Source of the DNA: Hydrangea macrophylla
Lineage: Eukaryota; Streptophyta; Magnoliopsida; Cornales; Hydrangeaceae
Assembly: GCA_033977485.1 (NCBI GenBank)
Contig: CM066983.1
Coordinates: 65,458,010-65,522,009, forward strand
DNA: 64,000 nt
Reading direction: 5' to 3'
Shown: positions 24,245-34,022 of the stretch, one piece after another
How positions within the stretch are numbered: position 1 is the first letter of the stretch
Layout: the number at the start of each line of letters is the position of its first letter
Notes under the pieces: model-generated
The model's database searches: none
Told to the model about the DNA's origin: nothing
What the model saw: only the letters and a program-made list of their open reading frames with translations
Program-made: the position numbers and the translations under genes

Positions 24245-24347
24245 CCGGTACTCAGTGAGGCTGACCGGCACTCACTGAATGCCGCGCGGCACTCTGTGAT
24301 TGCCGGCCGGCACTCAGCGGATGCCGCCACTTTACATCGAGTGCCGG
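24245..24347. promoter_or_regulatory. Palindrome array upstream of the DUF7745-like gene (array 3, young)
   Basis: Five units in the same order as array 2, including GGCACTCACTGAATGCC (24267-24283) and GGCACTCTGTGATTGCC. The last unit is TTTACATCGAGTGCC. The array ends about 15 bp before a TATA box. Confidence 0.83.
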
Positions 24348-24361
24348 TCCGGGCCCTTTTT

Positions 24362-24370
24362 CTTTATAAA
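24362..24370 (+). promoter_or_regulatory. TATA box of the DUF7745-like gene
   Basis: CTTTATAAA lies about 100 bp before the start codon and directly after the palindrome array. The old copy has CTATTTATATCC at the equivalent place (about 42178). Confidence 0.6.
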
Positions 24371-24466
24371 CTGCCAATTGCCCATTTTTAGGTTCATTCG
24401 AGATTTCTAGAGCCCTTTGCCTTCTTTGTACTCAAACTTTTTCTTCCATATCCTCCACCTTTCTTC

Positions 24467-25531
24467 ATGGCCCCCATTAGTTCTGACATTCTATACCCAT
24501 GGATGGATTCCCTTTCCGGCATCGACCGACTCAACTTTGAGTCTCACAGACTGACGGATCTTTTTGCATTTCGCCATATGGCTCTAGACGAGGGCTTACT
24601 TCGAGCAGCTATCATGTGTTGGGACCTTTCTCTGCACGTCTTTCGGTTTGGTTACGAGGAGGTTTGTCCTCTTTTTGAGGAGTTCAGTGCTATTCTCCAC
24701 ACCGATCCTTATGCCGACTTGATCATTCCCCAGGTTCAGGTGGGATATATCCAGGATTTATCGGTCCTTCTTGGTATTTCCCGGGGTGCTGCCAGCTCCT
24801 TTGTTCGGGATCGACACATTGATTTTGACAGCCTTTCTTCCACTTATGCACCTATTGGCGATCCTGACGATGGGAGGTATCAGATCATCAGGCGGAGTGC
24901 CCTTTCCTTGGCGATGCTTTCCCACTTCTTGTTTCAGTCTTCCACTGACATCCTGATTCCGGTCGTATGTGGCCTCCGAGAGATGCGGAGTGCCGTTATG
25001 CTTGTCCTGGGGGAGACCTTGCTGGGCTTGGATCATGCTCATACCGCGGGATCGATGCTGCTTTCGGGGTCACCTCACGTTTTGCAGATTTGGCTCTTCG
25101 AGCGCTTAGGTTTCTTCGCTCACCTTTCCCTCGGGAGACTGCTTTCCTATGATCACATGGGTGTCCGCTACCCTTCCCGTACAGTTACTAGCTGGCTTGC
25201 TTGGTTTCGGGGCTTGAGCTACGAGGACATCTGCTGGATATGCCCCCGATGGTCTTATTGCTCTGTCGCGGTACGACTTCCTGGGCGTCCAGGGGTTTGG
25301 TTGCCTGGTTTGCGGGTTACCACCTTTTACATCCCCAGCCGGGTAGTTCGCCAGTTCGGCTTGTTCCAGGACGTTCCTGATGCTATTACCGCTGATTTCT
25401 CGAGGAGTTCCGCCTTACGTCCTTCTACCGTGAGGATATTCGCTGAGGCTTGGCATGATAGGGTATCGGCTCCCTTTCGGAGGATTCCAGCTTCAGTTGT
25501 CCCGACCGTAGAGTATTTGCTTGAGATCTAA
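24467..25531 (+). CDS. Antisense DUF7745-like protein, 354 aa
   Basis: A single open exon with no stops, antisense to pol. The N-terminal part contains LLRAAIMCWDLSLHVFRFGY followed by EEFSAIL (about residues 44-80). That is the W-x-FRFG-E-x-P-x-EEF-x-L pattern of the plant transposon-associated DUF7745 family. A second block, ETLLGLDHA then LQIWLFERLGFF (about 180-215), matches the family's ILAET-LN and LLQIWL region. The family assignment is from memory of its pattern; biochemical function is unknown. The ATG at 24467 is the first after the TATA at 24362. The old copy (42245-43330) is collinear end to end, so the gene belongs to the lineage. It lies 3' to the PMD gene on the same strand with its own palindrome array and TATA, so it is probably transcribed separately. 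Confidence 0.8.
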   Translation: MAPISSDILYPWMDSLSGIDRLNFESHRLTDLFAFRHMALDEGLLRAAIMCWDLSLHVFRFGYEEVCPLFEEFSAILHTDPYADLIIPQVQVGYIQDLSVLLGISRGAASSFVRDRHIDFDSLSSTYAPIGDPDDGRYQIIRRSALSLAMLSHFLFQSSTDILIPVVCGLREMRSAVMLVLGETLLGLDHAHTAGSMLLSGSPHVLQIWLFERLGFFAHLSLGRLLSYDHMGVRYPSRTVTSWLAWFRGLSYEDICWICPRWSYCSVAVRLPGRPGVWLPGLRVTTFYIPSRVVRQFGLFQDVPDAITADFSRSSALRPSTVRIFAEAWHDRVSAPFRRIPASVVPTVEYLLEI

Positions 25532-26239
25532 ACTCTGGTTAGGGAATAGCTTTTAGATAGACAAAACAACAAGATTTTTAAATTTTCGACAAGTTCTGCT
25601 TAACTTTTGCTGTGTTTTATTTTCTGTGATGCATTTTCCCTTTTTTTTTTATTTTTTATTTTTTATTTTTTTATTTAAAGCTCTCTTTTTGTATTTCGAA
25701 AATGCCCTAATCATGTTGAATCAAAGTTAGCACTTCTTTAATTTCTTTGGGTTATGAACAATTTTCCTCTCAATGTCTCTTTCAGCTTTTTTTTCACTCT
25801 TTCATGAGTCTTGCTTAGTTTTAATCCTTCTATATAATGAATTCTTGATTGTTTCCACATGATGCATATCTTGATAGCCAGTATATCTAGAAATGGGTTT
25901 AGGTTTTGCCTGGGTTCATCGGTTCTATCAAACGAAGTTTGTCCCTGGTTTCGAGACTTAGATGCGGTTCTTGGGCAAACGCAAGTTTGCCCCTAGTTTG
26001 GTGTGGCAAAACTCGGGATATTTTAACTTTGTTTGGGCTTTGTTTGGATCGAGGGCCTTGTGAGCCCGCCTACTTATCCCCGAATGGGTATCAGGTCCGC
26101 AGTAGTTCGGCTAAGGCTAGAAAGAACATACTTATTTTTGTTACTTTGTGACCGAACCAAGCAGGTTACCTACGTATCCCCTATCGGGAATCAGGTCAAG
26201 CGTAGTTCGTTAACTCTGGAGGTTTTGAAAGACAAGGTT
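25532..26239. other. Spacer between antisense gene and pol, with two hairpin motifs
   Basis: Contains a T-rich tract (25639-25678) and two copies of the CTAC-GTATCCC-GGGA-CGTAG type motif at 26064-26108 and 26164-26208. The two convergent transcripts (pol and the DUF7745-like gene) both end here. No gene is seen. Confidence 0.65.
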
Positions 26240-27697
26240 TCAAGCAAAGTATTTTTTGAGGCGATCGAGGTTTATTGGTTGTTTAAACTCAACTCCATCT
26301 AGGTCCATGAGATAGGCAGCTCCCCCAGAGAGGAGTGTCTTAATGATATATGGTCCGACCCAGTTGGGTTTAAATTTTCCTCGTGGGTCATAAACGGGCG
26401 CTTTAAGTTCCTTGAGGACCAGATCGCCCTCAGCAAGCTTCCTTGGGCGAACCTTTTTGTTGAAAGCACGAGCTATCCTTTTCTGATATCCCCGAGTATA
26501 GTTTACGGCAGCCAACCTTTTTTCATCGAATAACATCAATTCCTCATATCTCCCCCGCAACCATTCCAGTTCGGTTACCTCGCATTCTGCCAAAACTCTT
26601 AAAGACGGTATTTCGACTTCCACTGGCAAAACAGCCTCCATCCCGTAGACCAATGAGTACGGCGTAGCCCCGGTTGAAGTTCTCACGGAAGTTCGATATC
26701 CCCACAAAGCGAAAGGTAGTTTTTCATGCCAATCCCTGTACGTATCCGTCATTTTCCCCAGGATTGCCTTTACATTTTTGTTTGCTGCCTCTACTGCTCC
26801 ATTTGTTTGTGGTCTGTATGGTGAGGACTGGTGGTGGGTAATCCTATACTTCTCTAGGAGGGGAATAACATCCCCCTGTAAATGACTCCCGTGGTCAGAA
26901 ATAAACTCATTTGGCACCCCGTATCTGCAGATTATATTCTTCTGGATAAAGTTCACCACATCTCTTGCCTTCAGAGTTGCGTATGATGCCGCTTCTACCC
27001 ATTTATTGTGTACTGGTGCCCATTTGAAGCTTTCGGAATTACTTCCCCGATGATATCAATACCCCACACAGAGAACGGCCAAGGGGTGGTCATGCTATAG
27101 AGCTGGGAAGGTGGGGCATGCATTAAATTTGCATGGACCTGACATTTATGGCATCTCCTAACATATTCACAGCAATCCTTATCTAAAGTCGTCCAATAGT
27201 ATCCCTGTCGAATTATCTTTTTGGCCAACATGTGTCCGTTCATGTGGGGCCCACAGACTCCTTCATGTACTTCTTCCATCATTGTCCTTGCTTCCCTTCC
27301 ATATAGACATTCTAAATTATAACCAGTGTAGGACTTCTTCCACAACTTCCCCGCATAGATTACAAATTGAGCTGAAAATCTACGAATTGCTTTCTTATCC
27401 TTCTCTGAAGCTCCTCCGGGATATTCTCCTTTCTCAATAAAGTTCCAAACATCTATATACCATGGTATCTCAACCTCTCCTTCTTCTTCAATGGTGGCAA
27501 TTGTTTTATACGAAGGTCGGGTTCTTTCTTCTATAGACAAAGGAATCATAGAGACTCCCACAGGAATTTGGATCATTGAGGCCAAGGTTGCTAGGGAATC
27601 TGCTAATTGGTTCTCCTCACGGGGAAGGTAGTAGAATGAAATTTTTATGAATTGCACCTTCAGGCTCTCTAGGTATTCATGGTAGGGTCTCAATTTC
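26240..27697 (-). pseudogene. pol: Integrase part of pol, young Ogre (deletion frameshift)
   Basis: The frame runs 27693-26995, then 26959-26240. The first part holds the end of the second RNase H, then an HHCC zinc finger (H-x-H in EEVHEGVCGPHMNGH, C-x2-C in RRCHKCQ) and the first catalytic Asp in WGIDIIGEV. The second part has the second Asp (FISDHGSHL) and the Glu in the NGAVEAANK segment, then the C-terminal GDLVLKEL and VGPYIIK block. Near 26993-27007 the young copy lacks about 22 bases that the old copy keeps, around its MAIDYFTKW segment. This shifts the frame, so no complete integrase can be made. Confidence 0.85.
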
Positions 27698-29755
27698 TCA
27701 TGCTTTTATTCTCCAGTCACCCCTCACTTGTGATATTATCAGATTGGAGTCCCCGAAAACATCAATCCTTTCTACTCTCAAAGCCAAAGTTGCTTCCATC
27801 CCAATTATACAGGCTTCATACTCTGCCGTGTTATTAGTCGAATTATACTTGAGCTTAACGGCCAACGGAGTGGGGGCCCCGCCAGGTGATATGAGGATGA
27901 TCCCTACCCCGTACCCTATTCGATTAGCTGCTCCATCGAAGTACATTTTCCACGGGTTCTCTTTTACTTCCATTACTTCTTCATCTGGAAACTCAAATTC
28001 TCCCTTTTCTTCGGATTCTATGGCAAGGTCGGCTAAGTACTCGGCGACGGCTCTCCCCTTGATAGATTTGGAAGTGACGTATCTAATATCAAATTCGGAT
28101 AGCATCATGGTCCATCGGGATATCCTACTGGTCAGGGCAGGCTTTTCAAAGAGGTATTTGAGTGGGTCCATTCGGGATATCAGGGTGATAGGGAAGGCTA
28201 GCATGTAATGTCTAAGGCGACGGGTACACCACACCAAGGCCCAACAAGCTTTCTCCAACGGCGAATAGTTCAACTCATATCCGGTCATTCTCTTACTCAG
28301 GTAGTATATGGCTTTTTCCACACGCCCCTCTTCCTCTTCTTGGGCCAGCATGCACCCCATTGAGTTCTCGGTTACGGATAGGTATAGCAATAAAGGTTTC
28401 CCAGGCTTAGGAGGTGATAGGACAGGTGGGTTTTGAAGGTAGGTTTTGATTTTTTCAAAGGCTTTTTGGTACTGCTCATCCCATTTGAACTTTTCCCCCT
28501 TTCTCAATAATTTGAACAACGGGTCACAGGTCATGGTGAGTTTGGATATGAAGCGGCTGATGAACTGTATTCTTCCTAGGAACCCTCTCAACTCCTTTTC
28601 ATTCTTTGGTGGTGGCATTTCGGTTATAGCTTGGATTTTGGTGGGGTATACCTCAATTCCTCTCTGGGTGATCAGAAATCCTAGTAGTTTTCCAGTGGTG
28701 ACCCCAAAGGCGCATTTTTGCGGATTTAGCCTCATTTCGAACTTTCTCAGCCTTTCGAAAAATTTTCTTAACGCCTCCAAATGTCCTCCTCTTTCTTTAG
28801 ATTTTACTATCATGTCATCCACATACACTTCTATTTCTTTATGAATCATATCATGTAATAACGTAGTGGCAGCTCTTTGGTAAGTCGCACCTGCATTTTT
28901 AAGTCCAAATGGCATAACTCTATAACAGTAAGTCCCCCAAGGTGTGATAAAAGTTGTTTTCTCTCTATCCTTTGGTGCCATCAAGATCTGGTTATATCCT
29001 GAAAACCCATCCATGAAAGATAGAAGTTCATGCCCTGCGGTATTGTCTACTAATACGTCGATGTGGGGTAAAGGGAAATCATCCTTAGGGCTAGCTTTGT
29101 TCAAATCTCGGAAATCCACACAAACCCTAACACGACCATCCTTTTTAGGAACCGGTACAATATTGGCAACCCAATCAGGATACTCGGTGACAATTAAGAA
29201 TCCAGCCTTTAGTTGCTTTTCAACCTCCTCTTTCACTTTAAGCGCCCATTCAGGCCTCATTCGCCTCAACTTTTGTTTCACGGGTTTTGAATTTGGGAAA
29301 AGAGGAATATGGTGTTGGACAATTTCTGGATCAATTCCTGGCATATCATCATAAGACCATGCAAAGACATCTCTGAATTCTTTTAATAGATTGATTAATT
29401 CTTCGCTTTCCTCATTATTAAGTGTGGAGCCAATAGAAACATTTTGTGGATTATCTTCATTTCCCAGATTAATGGTTAAAGTGCTTTCCATGATTTTGCA
29501 TGCAGGTTCATTTTCTTTTTCAATCAATTTTTGTAATTCATGAGGTATTTCATCATATTTATCACATGCATCACAGTTATTATTATGCACAGTCAAGTAA
29601 GCAGAATTAGTCACATTCTCATTAACTTTTTTCGGAGCAATTACAACAGACATAGAAATGGAAAGATGCCTCATTTGGGCCAATACAGACTCTGGGTGAG
29701 GGGGATACTTATTACTAGACTCAAAGACCCACTCTTTCTTGCTTTCCCCTCCCAT
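27698..29755 (-). CDS. pol: Reverse transcriptase, RNase H and second RNase H (685 aa)
   Basis: An open frame of 685 codons. It has an N-terminal linker, then RT with KKDGRVRVCVDFRDLNKASP, FMDGFSGYNQI and the catalytic YVDDMIVKS (about 28815-28828). The first RNase H follows (LLLYLSVTENSMG to CTRRLRHYM), then a second, archaeal-type RNase H (MYFDGAANRIGYGVG to DSNLIISQVRGDW). Two consecutive RNase H domains mark the Tat/Ogre branch. It ends early at 27698 because one extra G near 27698-27700 shifts the frame into a stop; the old copy continues KHDKLRPYHDYLE there. Upstream it is separated from the G-patch ORF by a TAA present in both copies. Confidence 0.9.
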   Translation of the reverse strand: MGGESKKEWVFESSNKYPPHPESVLAQMRHLSISMSVVIAPKKVNENVTNSAYLTVHNNNCDACDKYDEIPHELQKLIEKENEPACKIMESTLTINLGNEDNPQNVSIGSTLNNEESEELINLLKEFRDVFAWSYDDMPGIDPEIVQHHIPLFPNSKPVKQKLRRMRPEWALKVKEEVEKQLKAGFLIVTEYPDWVANIVPVPKKDGRVRVCVDFRDLNKASPKDDFPLPHIDVLVDNTAGHELLSFMDGFSGYNQILMAPKDREKTTFITPWGTYCYRVMPFGLKNAGATYQRAATTLLHDMIHKEIEVYVDDMIVKSKERGGHLEALRKFFERLRKFEMRLNPQKCAFGVTTGKLLGFLITQRGIEVYPTKIQAITEMPPPKNEKELRGFLGRIQFISRFISKLTMTCDPLFKLLRKGEKFKWDEQYQKAFEKIKTYLQNPPVLSPPKPGKPLLLYLSVTENSMGCMLAQEEEEGRVEKAIYYLSKRMTGYELNYSPLEKACWALVWCTRRLRHYMLAFPITLISRMDPLKYLFEKPALTSRISRWTMMLSEFDIRYVTSKSIKGRAVAEYLADLAIESEEKGEFEFPDEEVMEVKENPWKMYFDGAANRIGYGVGIILISPGGAPTPLAVKLKYNSTNNTAEYEACIIGMEATLALRVERIDVFGDSNLIISQVRGDWRIKA

Positions 29756-29797
29756 ATCGCTGATGAAGTGATCTTCCCGTTCCTCTTCTTGAGTGAT

Positions 29798-31147
29798 TTA
29801 TTCTATTTCCACTTCCTCTGGTTCCCCTTCATATGCTGGCTTCTCTCTTTCTTCATTCCTCTTGCTTTCTTCTTTATCCCGGCTTTTCCCATCTTCATCT
29901 TTAATCTCTGCAGAGCTCCCCTTTCTGTTTCCCTCGCACCCTTCTTCTAGCAGGTTCTTCATTGCCGAGCCATCCATAGTACACACCCAGTCCTGAATAA
30001 TGGCAGATTTCGCAGGCTGTTGAAGATAATGGTTCTCATAATCAGAGAAGTCATGCGCAAAGAAAATCTCGAATCCCGGCTTCATACGCTTTTCTGCTTT
30101 ATCTAACCATGGCTCTGGAAAATCGTAAAACGGAAAATCCTCCCCTTGCTTGACGAAATACCCATTAAGTGTTTTCAAGTATGGTTCTAGCGGTGCATCA
30201 GTTGCTTTCTTTTTCTTCTTCAATTCTTCCTTGGTTGGCGAGTACCCTAGCCCATGGGCGTGGGTTTGTGTAACGATACTCGGGAATTCTGATAATCCTT
30301 GGTGTTTCTTACCTAAACCCATCCCTGGGAAGAACCCCATTTTCCTCATGATCCCGGCCACCAACGGACTGGTGTATTGATCAAAATATAGTGGTAAAAA
30401 CTCCTTCGGCTTTCCTTCTTCTATGACGTTAATGAACTCAAACCCACCCAAACTTGCTTCACCCTCCTGTACCTATACCTCTAAAATTGGAGCACTTGAT
30501 GAGGCCCCAGATATATTCATCCAGCTATCCCCCAGAATATCGCATACCTTGTTTTTCTAAATATACTTAACTTTCTGATGGATGGTTGATGGAATGGCAC
30601 TCAAACTATCAAGCCATGGCCTTCCCAGAAGCAGGTTAAATGATGCAGGAATGTCAATGATTTGGAATTCTGTTTCCCTTTCACCGGTCCCAAGCGAGAG
30701 ATTTAAAAAGATGATCCCCATAACTGCCCGTAGAGTATTATCATAAGCCCTCACTTTTTGTTCTGATGGTACAAATGTGGATTCATCGAGCCCCATCCTT
30801 TTAGCTGTTCGAAAAGGGCATACATTTAACGCAGACGCATTGTCAACTAGGCAAGCAGGTAGAGAATTTCCTAGGCACTCCACGGTAACGTGCAACGGCT
30901 TATTATAAACAGGTCCCCCAGGAGGTAAGTCAGCTTCGGAGAAAGAAATAGCGAGAGTTGGACTTCTGTTGATCATGCCGACGAGATCTTCCGGGGTAAC
31001 ATCGATGGAGACATCCGATTGATTTAAAGCATCGAGGACTTCTTGCCTATGACGCTTGGAAGCGATTAGAAACCCCCAAATAGTGATATTTGCCTATGTC
31101 TTCTTCATCTGTCTTGAAACCCTGTCATCTTCTTCTTCTTCATTCAC
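29798..31147 (-). pseudogene. pro: Aspartic protease plus G-patch region, young Ogre
   Basis: It is in a different frame from gag. The protease has the active-site segment CLVDNASALNVCP (about 30826-30850), where the old copy has DNGS, so the catalytic-loop Gly is replaced by Ala. ILE-x-PASFNLLLGRPWLDS follows. A G-patch domain (IMRKMGFFPGMGLGKKHQG, GLGYSPTKEE) lies at about 30250-30380, followed by an acidic and basic tail to 29798. In-frame TAGs occur at 31094-31096, 30557-30559 and about 30480; by comparison with the old copy these replace CAG, TGG and CAA/CAG codons. The lineage start codon (ATG in the old copy at 53011) is GTG here. Expression of an intact product is not possible. Confidence 0.83.
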
Positions 31148-32814
31148 CTTCCCTTCCCTTTTTCCAGTTCCCTCCCCGGGTGATCCTCTTCTAGTTCGTG
31201 CGGCTTGAAGTGTCTACCAGATCGAGTCAGGTGATTGATCTCTTCTCTTGCCCAAACATCGTCGATTTCTGAAATGACCCCTGGACTTTCCTCTGTAATT
31301 TTTGCCTCTTCGTCACTCTGATACCACAAATCGTCCTCTACTTGGTTCAGATCCCCAAGTGTACAGATCCCCAGATCTTCTGGTAACTGATAAAACCTTC
31401 TCGGTTCCCCGACCTTTGTGATTAGCTTGGACGGATCAAATGTTATTCCTTCCACCCCTAAGAAATAAAGCCCCTGCGGTGGCGGCACAACACGATGGTT
31501 TGGCAGAGGATTCTTGGTGACATTGGAAGCTTTGACAGGTGGTTCGGATATCACTTTGTTGTCGATAAGGTCCTGGATTTCATGCCTTAACCTCATACAC
31601 CGATCCGTCGAGTGGCCCTTCTGTTGGTGATACTTGCAGTAGAGATCCCCTTTGAAATGCGGCGGGAGTGGACTCGGCGGGGGTCGAGGTTCCTACTGAC
31701 GAAGATGCCCTTTCGCTAACAGTCTGTCTAGGGCGGTTAACAATGATATTCCTAAATTTGAAAACTTCCTCAATGGCTTATCCTCCCCCCCTCTTGGATG
31801 GTTCCTGGTGATATCGAATCTTTTCTCCGGCTCGCTAAGCGCATTGACATCGGTGGGGCCAGAGTGACCCCCCGAATGCCCTCTATTTGATCCATAACTG
31901 GGCCTCCGATATCGGTTTAGTGGTTCTTCCTTCTTGATTGTTCCTTCTTGAATCGCATCTTCGATCCTCGTCCCCACATCGAATACTTCAGCGAAGGTGT
32001 TGATTGACTGAAATCTCATCTTCTCCTGATAAACTGGCTGCAGATTCTTCATCAGCATTCGGATCTGGTCCTTCTCAGACGGCCTTTGTACCATTTTGGC
32101 TGCCTTTCCCCTCCATCTGCTTAGGTATTCGGCGAATGATTCTTTGTTCCCTTGCCTAGTCGTCTCCAAATCCCGGACAGTGACATCCAAATCTTGATTG
32201 TATTCGTACTGTGCCACAAATGCCTTAATCACTTCTTCCCACACCCTGATTTTGTTTGGTTCGAGAGTAAGATACCAGGATAGAGCGGCTCCAGTCAAAG
32301 TTTGTTGGAATAGGACTGCCATCATAGTTGTGCTCAAGCCGCTTGGTTGGAAAGCCCCAATACACATTCTTACGTGGCTATGAGGATTGCCAGTCCCATC
32401 AAATTTGTCAAAAACCGGCATCTTGAACCCGACAGGCAGTGTTTCGCGTACCCCGTCATACAACCCTTCCAGTTCCATCAGGTAGGTATCCACTCCTTGA
32501 GCCTTGCGCATTACCCTTTCCAACTTTTCTACCTTCTCGGTCAGCAGCTTCTCCTTCTCATCTTTCTCCCTGTCCCTGTTGGCCCTTAGTGCGTTATTCC
32601 ATTGTGCTTCCTGATCGTCGAACCAATCTCCGTCCCCTCCTCCCAAAGGCGGGTCCATAACAGGCGGATTCATATGTGGTGGTCGGCGATTCAGTTCTTC
32701 TATCATTCCCATCATGCGGTTCATGTTCTTGGCCTGTCTTCTCATCTGTTCCGCTTGCTGTTCGACTAGTACCCTCAGCCCAGTCATCTCTTCATTGTTT
32801 CTCTCTTCGGTCAT
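31144..32814 (-). pseudogene. gag: gag, young Ogre, with one internal TAG
   Basis: The ATG at 32814 opens a 373-codon frame. It has an N-terminal coiled-coil-like segment (VEQQAEQMRRQAKNMNRMM), a glycine-rich linker, and a capsid-type domain with GAALSWYL, then YLSRWRGKAAKM and MLMKNLQPVYQEKMRF. A TAG at 31693-31695 interrupts the frame. The old copy has TTG at the same codon, so this is a recent single-base change. The frame continues through the zinc-knuckle-like CKYHQQKGHSTDRC (31597-31638) and a conserved tail (LYFLGVEGITFD, then RRFYQLPEDLG), ending TGA at 31144. The protease frame is offset by one base and overlaps this stop. Confidence 0.85.
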
Positions 32815-34022
32815 GTCAGTACGTCCTCTCCTTACTAGCCTTGCTGTGGGGTCCCTAAACCAGGCTTGACTTGATCCGGATGCTATTTTTGCTCCTACAG
32901 CAGATTTTAAATTTTTATTTTAAAAACTTTTATCTTCTTTTATCGCAAAAACCCATTTTATGTATCATGCAGATGCAATGCATGTGTGCGTGTGTGCCTA
33001 TTCTATATGCCAAAGAAAAGAAAATCCTAATCCTAACACATAAGCACATAAACACATAAGATCCTTACTCATGTCAAGTGCGCCGATTTCTCCTCTCATT
33101 GTGATCCTTGCTACCCTTTTGATAGAAAAATTTTTAAAACCCTTTTGGAAAGCAAAATTCTTTGAAAATTTTGGATTTTCCTTTTGAAAAGAAAAAAAAA
33201 ATATTTCTCAACAAAAGATGGTTGGGTCGAAAATTTTGCTTTGGGAGATTTCTTCTAAAACAATTCCCAAGATTTTTGGATTCTTCCTTCAAGAAGGAGA
33301 ATGCGAGAGTATACCTCAACAAGGGGTTGACTTGGGATTTTAATTAAAAGGTGAATCCCAAAGATTTAAAAAAAAGAGTAACTAAATACTTTAGAATGAC
33401 GAAGTCAAAAACCTATCTTCTTTCAAAATTGATTTAAGATTCCTTGAGTAGAAGGATCACATGTTTGGATAATCACCGCACTTTTCATAAATTTGGATGC
33501 ATACAAAGTCAATGATGCTTAGCTGAACATGATACAAGAGATATAATCTTATAATCAAGATTTGGCTTATTCTTAAATGTCATAGGACATGAAAAGGAAT
33601 TGCTCAAGAGTGATTAAGAGGTTACACATCTTTTATCAAGAAAGCATCGTCATCATCTCAAGTAATCCCTTTCGGGAATACAAAATCCCTAGCACATAAT
33701 CCTAATCAAGAATTGAATTCCTAATTTTGAAAGGTTCTATGAAAACTACTATGCAAAGGCCGGGGTTTGGTCAAATAAGGGACCCTTGACACACACCCGA
33801 TAGGATGCTTCATATACCAAAACATGGTACGAGATCAAGGGTGATCACACGGCCCCATGATGGCTTGACCGACCGGGTTTCCCCGAGCCTCCAAGGTCAT
33901 AGTTCCGTGCAATCGACTGGCGAGACATGCAAGTGCAATGCAATGGGCACACAAAGATTAATTAATTCAATTAAAAGGATGCTTTCAAGTCTAATCCTCG
34001 AGTGAACCCAAAATCAGAAATT
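32815..34022 (-). other. 5' leader of the young Ogre
   Basis: About 1.2 kb between PBS and gag. The part 33771-33920 is clearly more alike between the two Ogre copies (around nine bases in ten by eye) than the surrounding sequence. It contains a GNRA hairpin at 33873-33886. No upstream ORF1 of the classical Ogre type is seen. Confidence 0.7.
33873..33886 (-). other. Leader hairpin with GNRA tetraloop
   Basis: In element sense UCGGG-GAAA-CCCGG. The old copy has UCGGG-GCAA-CCCGG at 55831-55844. The stem is unchanged and the loop change keeps the GNRA class. Confidence 0.65.

Noticed and set aside
27744..29354. Plus-strand ORFs of 130-154 codons over pol
   Set aside because: They are antisense shadows of the RT/RNase H frame and have no domain of their own.
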